Shown here: positions 11,801 through 20,920 of the stretch, piece after piece | How positions within the stretch are numbered: the stretch's first letter is position 1 | Layout of the letters: each line of letters begins with the position of its first letter | Source: Prunus persica | Taxonomy: Eukaryota > Streptophyta > Magnoliopsida > Rosales > Rosaceae | Assembly (NCBI RefSeq): GCF_000346465.2 | Contig: NC_034014.1 | Coordinates: 5,108,461-5,172,460 of the forward strand | Reading direction: 5' to 3' | DNA length: 64,000 nucleotides | Notes under the pieces: generated by a model | Databases searched by the model: none | What the model was told of the DNA's origin: nothing | What the model saw: only the letters and a program-made list of their open reading frames with translations | Position numbers and translations under genes: made by a program

Positions 11801-11987
11801 TTTTCAAGAAGGCACTAACGAGACTCCCGATCAATATAGGGTGAGAGTCCAAAAATTCGAAGTGTGCTTGAGTTCGATATTCAGAATTGGAATTGAGTGT
11901 TCTGCCGAATCCCCAACAGATCGCCTCAAGAATATTAGTGATGTTGTGTTTGATATGTATTTTGTTAGGAACATTCTTATGGGCTAG
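8840..11987 (+). CDS. LRR receptor-like Ser/Thr kinase, subfamily XII, intact
   Basis: Two exons, 8840-11525 and 11620-11987 (intron GT at 11526, AG at 11618-11619), give 1017 residues. I chose the ATG at 8840, not the in-frame one at 8735, because it directly precedes a signal peptide ([14 protein letters not shown]...) and aligns with the starts of the other copies. Order: signal peptide 1-27; LRRNT_2 ([23 protein letters not shown]); about 20 LRRs to ~620; membrane helix ~645-670; kinase with glycine loop [11 protein letters not shown] (~709-719), Lys734 in VAVKVF, catalytic HCDLKPSN with Asp843, DFG Asp861. The residue before the catalytic Asp is Cys, so this is a non-RD kinase, like FLS2, EFR and Xa21, whose members sense microbial peptides at the plasma membrane. 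The intron falls within GYAAP|EYGMG, as in the other copies. Ligand unknown; similar to genes annotated At3g47570-like. Confidence 0.92.
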
Positions 11988-12089
11988 GAACTATTTTGAT
12001 CTTTTTGGGCCTGCGAGGCCCCGTGATTTTTGTTTGTAATTGAACTCTTTCGGTATAAAAATAAATAAAATGAATAAATAAACTCATTA

Positions 12090-12523
12090 CACAATTATTT
12101 CTTCTAAATCTGACTCGACTGTTCATCAACTGACGTGTGAGGTAATGTAAAAAGGGTCATGCTAAGGAGACCAACTTTAGATTCCAACTTGTGTACCATC
12201 TTTCTAATAGAGGTGGAGCCCACCAATACAATGGGTCTCACGCTCTATTAGAGAGATGGTACACAAGTTGGTATCTAAAGTTGGTCTCCCTAGCATTTTC
12301 CATGTAAAAAAGTCATATTATCATTCGAGCATATGATTGTCATATTCCATGTTTTGTTTCACATGTCTTGTTGAAAGATTTCTTCGCTCTCCTGAAAAAT
12401 AATGAAATAAAACAGTCGTTGGAAATAAAGAAACTCTCTGAGAACAAGAAAATAATGTTATTCAGATTCCTTCGTCACGTCATGCATATAATGATATAAA
12501 TTAGTTCGTCATGCTTGAACTTA
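12090..12523. repeat. Promoter/leader copy with no gene behind it
   Basis: Apart from an inserted 148-bp MITE, this stretch follows the promoter and leader of the kinase at 8840 (8250-8750) up to CATGCTTGAACT at 12511-12522. In the intact gene the leader continues for ~90 bp to the ATG; here it stops at a TTA and a transposon end begins (12524). The coding part of this tandem copy has been lost or was never duplicated. Confidence 0.65.
12154..12301. mobile_element. 148-bp MULE-like MITE
   Basis: The two halves are a near-perfect inverted repeat of about 60 bp each (inner parts AGACCAACTTTAGAT...CCAACTTGTGTACCATCT and their complement, with a ~20-bp centre). It is flanked by a perfect 9-bp target duplication ATGTAAAAA (12145-12153 and 12302-12310). 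The matching unoccupied sequence is visible near 8288-8315. A 9-bp duplication with long terminal repeats is the Mutator-like pattern. It has no coding capacity. Confidence 0.85.
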
Positions 12524-12940
12524 GAGCACTTTTACCCATTTGCCATGACAAATGACAAGTGAAGGCAAGTGTTGTTACTATAGTTATGTGAATAGTAACA
12601 GCCCTTGCAAAAGGTTTGTGGTGTTTCCACTTATTGCCGTGACAACCACTATTCACATGAGATGTGATGAGATGAATTTATATAGAATTTTGGTGTGAGA
12701 AGTGAAGACTATGACTAAGTGTTTATTTAAAAAAATTCTTAAATTTTTAGTATTTTTTCAGATTTTTTTAGTATTTTTTCGTTGCTGACATCAGCAAAAG
12801 CTAGCAACACCCAAACTATTCTTGCCTTTAGGCTAGCCCGATTTGCAGGGATCCACAAGCTGCCATGGCTGTAAAAGCTCGCTGGAACGTCAAATGGGGG
12901 TTTGTTCGGTTTACCGGTTTTTATGCCCACCCCTACGTAG
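12524..12940. mobile_element. Truncated Harbinger-family element, plus a hAT-like end
   Basis: After a TTA at 12521-12523 it starts GAGCACTTTTACCC and carries a TATGTGAATAGTAACAGCCC segment and a GTTGCTGACATCAGCAAAAG segment, all of which have counterparts in the Harbinger elements at 17144-21173 and 24358-24775. No matching right terminus with a second TTA is found. The sequence drifts off after about 12880 and ends near 12935 with GCCCACCCCTA, which looks like a hAT-type terminus. Boundaries on the right are uncertain. Confidence 0.45.
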
Positions 12941-13122
12941 TTTGGTTTCGAATTATGCGAAGGCCGGAAGCCGATTTTGTAAACTGCATGAAATTATCTT
13001 GTGCATAATGCTGGTTGGTTATATTAAATGCATTTTATGCAGGTTGAAATTTTGGGAAATGTTATATTTACAGGGGAGACTCTGCCAAAATTTTGGTAGG
13101 AAATCTCGGTCTTTAGTAAATG

Positions 13123-15910
13123 GGATAAATAAATCAAGCATATATTTTAACTAGTCTTATTGATCTGCCCTAGACAATTTCTTGTTATTGTTTCTCATTA
13201 TGCTTAATTGGAGTGTTTACCTTGTATTCTCACATTAGGGGTATTATTTAATCTTTGCAGTCTATAGTTCAATAAAAATCTGTCACAAATGTTGAGGTGA
13301 AAATCATTTAGAAAAATTAATACATAGTGTTAAAAAAAAAAAAACTTTAATAGTAAGCTTATGGTAAATGACCTATTTTTGTTTTGGGCTAGGTGAATGA
13401 GTTTTAAATTTTGTTTTGTTAAAGGTCAATAAGTAAGGCATGTACCATAGGCATGTTTAATATGATATTTATATTTATGTTTTTACCTGCCATGTACCAA
13501 GTTTATAGCAATAGAATCAACACCCCTTGATTTGATTCTATTAAATCTCAAGTGTTTTGGCTTAATTCTCTTATACGTATTTAATAAATTGTCACAATTG
13601 TTTTCAGTTTATTTTCAATTGATTCAATAAATTGAGCTTATACTTTTATCCATCAAATTAATAGAATGGTTGATGTATCTAAATTGTTGTTTGTCATGTT
13701 TGCTTTTTTAACTTAATTCTATCATAATAATTAAAGCTTGTCATTTTTCAACTTTATGTCAACATAGTTAAAACCTCTGCAAAGGAGGAGAAAGAACATC
13801 AGCCAACTGCACAACAAAGCCAGCAAGAGCTAGATCCCCTTGCAAGAAACATTAAAGAGGAAAAATCCCCGTCTACCACCCAATAACATATAGATAAACA
13901 CATGTACAAGCTTCATATCTCTCATGCCAAAAACAGGGGTTGTAAATGATTGATTAACAGCAGAAGAGGGGCACATCAATAGGGGATGGTGGCAAATGAT
14001 GCTTATTGTTTTTTGTTATTTTTTTAAGTTCTAGAAAATCCTGGTTTAATTTGTATTAATCAATTGAGTATCGAAGTTTATTTTTATTTCTATGGAAATG
14101 TGGGATTATATGTTGAAATTTGTTGTGCTGGAAATTTGGATGAGTTTGAATGTTTGATGTGCTGGAAATTTGGATTATTTTGATGAAAATTTTGATGTTT
14201 GTTAGCAACAAGTTCTGTTTCTGGATTATTTGATGAAATATTGATATGTTTGTTTAGCATGTTTAGTTAATTTGTAAGCATGTTCTATTTTATGCCTAAA
14301 TTGGCCTAACCGAACCTATATATATATATATATATATATATTATATTCTTATTGTTTGTGTTTCCATTTTACATGCTATTTTTTTGTTTATTTTAGTATA
14401 GACTTAAACAGAAGGGCACATACACGTAAACACAATTGAACGAGGTTCGAGAAGAATTGGCAAGTCATGTCCTAGAGTGGCTTTTTGTTTGAACTAAGCA
14501 TTCTCCTTTCATTTTACATGTCTTTTTTTTTTTTGGCTAGTATTTTGCTTATAGATAAGTACGGATCATATGTGGGGTAGGAAAAATTGTGATTTATAGA
14601 ATATATATTTCAAGTATGGATATGTTTAAATTTATATATGTTTGTTGATGTACAATGGGCAACAGAACATGATTTGGATTGATATTTTAAGAGAGTAACC
14701 AAGTGAAGTGTGATATCTATATTGTTTATAACAACCTCAATTTTGCACAAACAACTAAAGTTAAAATTTTAAAACAATAACACTTATAAGACAACTGATG
14801 CCTATAACTAGAAGTAGTATCAGCACTATTGTTTTCTGTGATGTTGTAAGTCAGAAAAAGAATCAGTATAGTAGAGAATTCTGATGCTATAAACCATATT
14901 TAGAATCATAACTATTAAAATTACCGATGTCGTTGCAGGTTTAGGCATCAGGTTCAATGTGTTTTTGGCACACAAAAGGCACTTTTAGCATTGGTGTTTA
15001 GGACATAACTAATGTCATAAATATATAAGGGCAACGGAGAATATATGATGTCTATTAATAGGCATCAGTGAGTAATACCACGGTAAATAGAGTGCTTTGG
15101 TAACGGATATTAATTTTATTACAATTTTAGTCCATAGTTTAAGTAGGATATATCTTGAGATTTAGAATGAAATGAAATGAATTAGAATGGTAATTTTAAT
15201 AATTTTTTCGTGGGAATGTTTTTAGCCTTATGAGAGTGATGTCAATGCTACTACGTCGTTTTGTTGGTGTGTTTTGGGCCTGCAGGCCGCATCCCTAGAA
15301 ATGCGATTAAAGCTATCAAACAACTACATCTCGTCTCTTATCTTCAATAATCTGAGACACTTGACCCCATTAGGCTGTTGTTGGATAGGTCTAAATATGC
15401 TGTCTAGTGACGCCCATTTCCCAAGCCCATGGCCCATTATAAAGCAAGATGATTCATTATTTACAAAGGGCCCGATACAAAGATAATTGCATGCTCACAT
15501 CACACGAGCTAACCCAATGTGCCACTATAGTAGTTATTGCCTATTTCATAATTGATTTTCTCTCAACTATCTTTTTACCAAAGCAAATAAAATTGAAATC
15601 CTAAACCTAAAGCATTCATTGGGAAAATCACATGGTTTTTTTAATATAAAAAGGTGATAAAATTTTATTAGATTAATAAGAATAAAGAGTACAAAGGACA
15701 CATACTATAAAGGAAATCATCCCAATAACAATATGGCAACCTTGAATAAAACTTCCCTAGCGACTTGGGCTAGCCAAAAAGTTGAAATGATTTAGAGAGA
15801 ATCACACTAGAACATAACTTTTCTAAAACCCCTTTCAACCACCATAATTTTCCTAAATATAGTCCTGAGACATTAAAGACAAAAACTAGCTGTTAACCGG
15901 CATTACTCTC
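13123..15910. repeat. Duplicated arm A, left part
   Basis: Non-coding sequence co-linear with 35397-37033 (GGATAAATAAATCAAGCATA starts both). Difference by eye is about 8% in the 14700-15060 part. Copy A has about 1.15 kb (13431-14576) that copy B lacks; I cannot tell whether this is an insertion in A or a deletion in B. A (TA)n run lies at 14317-14342. 15245-15530 contains the ~300-bp downstream block of the kinase family. No gene is seen. Confidence 0.85.
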
Positions 15911-15913
15911 TTA

Positions 15914-17140
15914 GGGCTCGTTTGGTATATTGGATTGTACTTACTAATTTTAGTTGGATAGTATTAATTTGTTCCGGAGAGTATTGACTGTTTATCCATA
16001 ATATTATAAGGCGTTTGGTTCTACTCCGATAAATAGTCTGACTAAGTTATATTATGTTTGGTACTCCGTCGGATAATAGTGGATTGAACTCCATAAATAA
16101 AAAAGAAAAAGTCACTTAGTTTAATTTAATCGAGGTGTATTGACATCCTATACCTGCTACGTACAATGCTTGATTTACCCAAAGAAATAAAAATGAAACC
16201 ACAGTGTGATTCTATATCATCAACTGGATCTTCAATGCCATTCCATCATCAAGGATGTACAAAATTATGTTTCGCTTGGGCGGGCCTATCCTGTCAACTG
16301 GGAGCATTGAACCACAACCAAGAACCATGGAAATTAATGTTTCTCTGTTATCAATAATTCAACCCAAGAACAGAAATCCAAATTTTGAACCTCTATTATC
16401 AAATTCACCAAATTCTACTATAAGGTCTTTTGCTTCAAGAGCACCTTTTGATTTGTTTCAATCGTAGTCCATCCCCAAATCTTCTCAACACACCCAACCC
16501 CCAATCTGGAACATGGGCAACCCCCACCTCCACGCCCATACCCACCGTCCACCAAATGTATCAAAAATCTGTCAATGTGTATAGCAAATAATTTCTTACA
16601 CAATCGAATATCCAAATATATGAATTTCTTTAACACTGAACAACGCATACTTGAAACTAAGATGGACATCAATCAAAACTAAAAAGGAACCAAAATTGTG
16701 AGAATCAGTGGTTGGAGATGAGGGGGCTTGATTGAGTCTATATCTATGGCACAATGAATTATTTCGTTAATTAGGGGCTGGAGGAAGAGCCGACCTGCTG
16801 GGGTTAGAGGTTCGTCGGAGTAGTCATTAGCTGCTGATCAACCCATGAGAGAGAGAGAGAGAGAGAGGTATGAGAAGATAGCAAAGAAAAAATGTGGAGC
16901 TTGTTTTTTTTTTTTTTTTTTTTTTACTAATCTTATAATTAAGCATGTATTATCTTTTTTTTTTAGAGAATATTAAAACTCGGGGTGTGTGGGTTGTATT
17001 AGTTAGTCAGACAAGGAGAGTATTAAAAACCTAATCCGTTTAATATAGTCCGGTAATTAAATAATACAAGTTGACACCAAACAACTGACATAGACTATTT
17101 ACTCATATCTAGAGTTTAATATGATGCACCAAACATACCC
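15914..17140. mobile_element. 1227-bp non-autonomous PIF/Harbinger-like element
   Basis: The ends are inverted repeats: GGGCTCGTTTGGTATATTGG on the left and, on the complement of the right end, GGGTATGTTTGGTGCATCAT. It is flanked by the 3-bp duplication TTA (15911-15913 and 17141-17143). The empty site in copy B is at 37034-37036. A TTA duplication and a GGG...GTTTGGT terminus are typical of Tourist-like MITEs. The inside has GA and poly-T runs and no readable transposase. Confidence 0.85.
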
Positions 17141-17718
17141 TTAGAGCATTTCCAGCAGGGCTGGAAACACTCGGGCTGGGGGGGGTTTGGGCAAAAAATC
17201 GATTCTAGCAGCAAAAGTCCAGCCCGGGCGAGCGTGGGCCCCAGCAAAACGGGCAGGCCCGAAGGCGAAATCGGCCCGAAGTCGCGCCCGAAGTCCAGGA
17301 CAAAATAGCTGATGCCAGCATGGCGTCAGCCCTGAAATTTCGAATTTTTTTTTACCGTTGGCGCGTGCATTGCACGCGCCAACGTTAAAAAAAATTTCAC
17401 ATCAGCGCTACAGTGCCGCCAACGGCTCTTTGACACGTGGCGGCCTCTGGTCGCTCCGATTGGAATTTTTTCTTCAATCCAACGGCAGCCAATTTTTCTG
17501 CCAAAAAAAATTGAAAAAAAATCGAATTTTTTTTAAAAAAATACACAAAAATTACAGAATTTTTTGTGTATAAATACCAACCAATACTCTTCACTTTTAA
17601 CACCAAATCCTCATATATTTTCTTCTCCTTCTACTATTGTTAACTTTCTCCTCAAAATTTATTCACTTTCTATTCAATATTTTTTCACTTTCAAGTTGTA
17701 ATTTTTTTCTAGCATATT

Positions 17719-18822
17719 ATGGGTTCTTCTAATGAAAATGGAGGGGCATGGAGCATGATGGAAGATGTTAGCTTGTGTGAGGCTTGGGTCCAAATTAGTC
17801 ATTGTCCAGTAACGGGCAATGAGATTAAATTTTCTTATATGTGGAAAAAAATTCATCAAGCATTTTGTGAAAGGGCAATTGGTTCTACACGTACGGAAAT
17901 GGCATTATCCAGTAGGTGGAAAGTTCTTAATAAAGAGTTGGGGAAATGGAGAAATGCTTTAGCAAAAGCAATTGACAACCAACGAAGCGGAGAAAATCTT
18001 AGCAATGAGGTAAATTATTTGTCATTTTTCTTCTATTAATTTCTATGTCATATTAATTTTTATTTAAATGTTTCTTGCAATTTATATATTTTGTTAATAT
18101 GTCTCTTTTTTTTTTTAATACATGTTGCATTTTTTTATTAATTCTTTAATTTCCATTAGTTTTTTTTTTACATGTTGCATTGCCAATATTTTAAAAATTC
18201 TCTTGCATTTCCATTTCATTTTTTTTTATAGATTATACAAGCACAAATGTGGTTTGGTGCTACTGGCCAAGGGAAAAAAAGTTTCATCCATACCCATTGT
18301 TGGGAGGTGGTGAAGACTTGTAAGAGATTCCAAATTATTCCAACCGGTCCGACGGTAGTCTTGAACGAGACTCCACTTCGTGAGACTCCGGCATCGGATT
18401 CACCTATGGATTCCCCGATGAATCTAGACTCACCAATTGAAAATGAGCCAAGGCCTATTGGGAGGAAGGCGGCGAAGGCGAAGAGAGGGAGTAATTCTAG
18501 CAAGAATGCATCTCAATTTTTGGAGGAACTTTCAAAGCACCAAGCCATGAGAATTGAAATGGACTTGAAACAACAAGAGCATGATATGGCTATTCAAGTA
18601 GAATATGCAAAAGAAAGGGAGTATGTGCGCAAAGAAAGGGAGTATGTACGCGAACAAAACATTGAAAAAAAAGATCGGGAAACCATGGCCATGGATACAA
18701 GCCATATGTCCCCTGAAACAAAACAATATTGGAAGCTAGAACGAAGGGATATTATGAGACGAAGACTTTTTCGTGACGATGGACCTAGCAACACGGATTG
18801 GTTAAATGATGGAAACCATTAA
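17719..18822 (+). CDS. Harbinger ORF1: trihelix/Myb-like DNA-binding protein
   Basis: Exons 17719-18009 and 18232-18822 (intron GTAAAT...TTATAG), 293 residues with no stop inside. The first exon encodes the trihelix/SANT-like part (AWSMMEDVSLCEAWVQIS, then YMWKKIHQAFCER, LSSRWKVLNKELGKW). After the splice comes the family signature IIQAQMWFGATGQGKKSF...CWEVVKTC, then a Ser/Pro linker and a charged helical C-terminus with a repeated EREYVRKEREYVRE coiled-coil stretch (NAM-associated C-terminal type). In rice Ping and relatives the ORF1 product cooperates with the transposase, binding element DNA. Host proteins of this type are often mis-annotated as glutathione S-transferase T3-like. It lies tail to tail with the transposase, about 410 bp apart. 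Confidence 0.88.
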
Positions 18823-18839
18823 ACTAGTTTGTTTGCCTT

Positions 18840-18985
18840 TCATGTCTTAGTTTACTTGGCTTTGATTTCATTGTATTTTTTGTTTTCTTTAATTCATGTA
18901 CCTTTGATTTCATTGTATTTTTTGTTTTCTTTAATTCATGTACCTTTCATTTCATTGTATTTTTTGTTTTGTTTAATTCATGTAT
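18840..18985. repeat. 42-bp tandem repeat after ORF1
   Basis: About three copies of a unit reading TTTCATTGTATTTTTTGTTT then CTTTAATTCATGTACCTT, just after the ORF1 stop codon. It probably forms part of the ORF1 3' end. Confidence 0.85.
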
Positions 18986-19082
18986 TTTATTTTATTATTA
19001 GTTGTATTGCTTTTCTTTTAGTCAATAAAGAAAATATTCAACAAAAATCCTTTTTATTCAAAACATTCCATACATAAAAAAC

Positions 19083-19200
19083 AAACCACAACCAAAGCAT
19101 AAAAAATAAACAACCCACAACCAAAGCATAAAACATAAACAACCCACAACCAAAGCATAAAAAATAAACAACCCACAACCAAAGCATAAAACATAAACAT
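19083..19200. repeat. ~29-bp tandem repeat between the Harbinger genes
   Basis: About four units of CCACAACCAAAGCATAAAA followed by a-rich spacer, between the ends of the two convergent genes. Confidence 0.85.
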
Positions 19201-19231
19201 AATAAAATAAAAACAACTTCTTCACTTCACT

Positions 19232-20608
19232 TTATTCACCTTCATTTCCTTCATTGCCTTTCACCGCCCATAAATGCTCCATCAAGTCAACTTGACGGTG
19301 TTCATGAATATACGACGATTGCATCTCCGTGTAGCGATCAATCATACGAGGCATGAAACTACCGTCTCTAACCAACGGTTCATGCTGCACTGCTTCTCCA
19401 TTTGGCCCCACTGGTTTTTCATAAATTCGTGTTAGGGCCGTGTCCATGGGATTTGGTTCATACACGTCATCAGCATCGTAATCATATTCATCTTCCACAA
19501 TCATGTTATGGAGGATGATACAAGTCATCATTATACTCCTAAGCACCTCCTCGTCAAATAGACGTGCCGCGCCCCTGATAATAGCCCACCGAGCTTGAAG
19601 GATACCAAAGCACCTCTCAACATCTTTTCTGTACCCCTCTTGATAGCAAGCAAAAAATTTTTCCTTATGGGATCGGGGATGTGGAATTGTTTTCACAAAT
19701 GTTGTCCACCTCGGGTATATGCCATCAGCTAGATAATACCCGGTCTGGTAGATGGTATTGTTAATTTCATATGTGATATTTGGGGCTTCACCTCTCAAAA
19801 CATCATTGAACACCGGGGATTGACCTAGGACATTCAAATCGTTTTGAGATCCGGCAACTCCGAAGAAGGCGTGCCAAACCCATGTATCAAAACCAGCAAC
19901 TGCTTCCAGGATGATACTTTTCTGCCCTTTTCTATTTCCGTAGTCCCCTTGCCAAGCAGTTGGACAATTTTTCCACTGCCAGTGCATGCAGTCAATACTA
20001 CCAATCATGCCAGGGAATCCTCGAGACTCAGCTTTTTGGAGAAGCCTTTGCAGGTCCCTGGGCGTAGGTTTGCGGAGGTAGTCTCTGGTGTACAGAGTTT
20101 CCACTGCATCACAAAATCGCACCAAGCTCTCCAAAATAGTGGACTTCCCCATCCGAGCAATCTCATCCACCTGATCAGCAGATGACCCATACGACAACAT
20201 TCGTATCACAGCTGTGAATTTCTGCTCTGGAAGAAGTCCCAAATTTCCAGCACAATTTCTCTTTTGAACAAAATATTCATCATAATTGCAAATATCATGC
20301 ATGATTTTATTGAACAAATGGGGTTGCATTCTATATCTCCCTCGAAAATGAACATCAGAGTACAGAGATTGTGGGATAAAATAATCTTCCATAAGATTCT
20401 TACCCCGGGAATGTCTATGTCTGTCCACATTTGGGCGACGGCCTTCTCGTGAACCACGGCGAGCCTGCTTTTCTTCCTCCAGCAAAGCAACTGCTATGCC
20501 AAGTTGCTCATCTAGTTCTCTCTGCGCCCTTTTGCTTGCAGCTCGTCTACGCATTCTTTCTCTAGTTTCTCGCTCTTGCCTCTCCAAAACCTCTTCCATG
20601 TCTGCCAT
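19232..20608 (-). CDS. PIF/Harbinger DDE transposase, intact
   Basis: One uninterrupted 458-codon frame, the normal size for plant HARBI1/ALP1-like transposases. Residues 1-70 are charged and helical (EVLERQERETRERMRRR), followed by a helix-turn-helix-like region (FTAVIRMLSYGSSADQVDE...GKSTILESL). The DDE_Tnp_4 nuclease domain runs about 195-370 with first Asp206 in GSIDCMHW, Asp295 in ADGIYPRW and Glu331 in DVERCFGILQARW; the motif SQNDLNVL (Asp257) lies between. It would cut and rejoin the element ends at TWA targets in the nucleus, helped by the ORF1 protein. No stop or frameshift is present. The upstream 570 bp to the terminal repeat hold the repeats noted separately. Confidence 0.95.
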   Translation of the reverse strand: MADMEEVLERQERETRERMRRRAASKRAQRELDEQLGIAVALLEEEKQARRGSREGRRPNVDRHRHSRGKNLMEDYFIPQSLYSDVHFRGRYRMQPHLFNKIMHDICNYDEYFVQKRNCAGNLGLLPEQKFTAVIRMLSYGSSADQVDEIARMGKSTILESLVRFCDAVETLYTRDYLRKPTPRDLQRLLQKAESRGFPGMIGSIDCMHWQWKNCPTAWQGDYGNRKGQKSIILEAVAGFDTWVWHAFFGVAGSQNDLNVLGQSPVFNDVLRGEAPNITYEINNTIYQTGYYLADGIYPRWTTFVKTIPHPRSHKEKFFACYQEGYRKDVERCFGILQARWAIIRGAARLFDEEVLRSIMMTCIILHNMIVEDEYDYDADDVYEPNPMDTALTRIYEKPVGPNGEAVQHEPLVRDGSFMPRMIDRYTEMQSSYIHEHRQVDLMEHLWAVKGNEGNEGE

Positions 20609-20754
20609 TGAGAATGGAGAATGAAATCTAAAATTTGAGAAATGGAAATGTAGAGAAGAACTGGTGTGGGAGGTATGAGCTGAACCTCTGATTTTATAGA
20701 AAAATGTACATAGATAGATATGACACGCGGCGCAATCTTAGAGGGTGAAAATCT

Positions 20755-20920
20755 TATCTGAAATTTGAAATTCAAATGAAATTTCAAATTTCAAATTTAT
20801 CTGAAATTTGAATTCCGAAATGTATCTGAAATTTGACATTTTGAATTTATCTGAAATTTGAATTTTGAAATGTATCTGAAATTTGAAATTTATCTGAAAT
20901 TTATCTGAAATTTGAAACCG
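20755..20920. repeat. Seven ATCTGAAATTT repeats near the right Harbinger end
   Basis: ATCTGAAATTT occurs at about 20756, 20799, 20824, 20849, 20874, 20892 and 20903, mixed with variants of GAAATTTCAAATTT. The cluster lies upstream of the transposase start and inside the right terminus, so it may be promoter sequence or protein-binding sites. Confidence 0.8.

Noticed and set aside
14690..15100. CACTA-type subterminal repeats (GCATCGGTG-like motifs)
   Set aside because: Some similarity to CACTA interiors, but no CACTA end or target duplication was found, and the stretch is shared evenly by arms A and B.
16418..16672. Possible gene inside the first Harbinger-like element
   Set aside because: Short frames with no transposase or ORF1 motif; the element looks non-coding.
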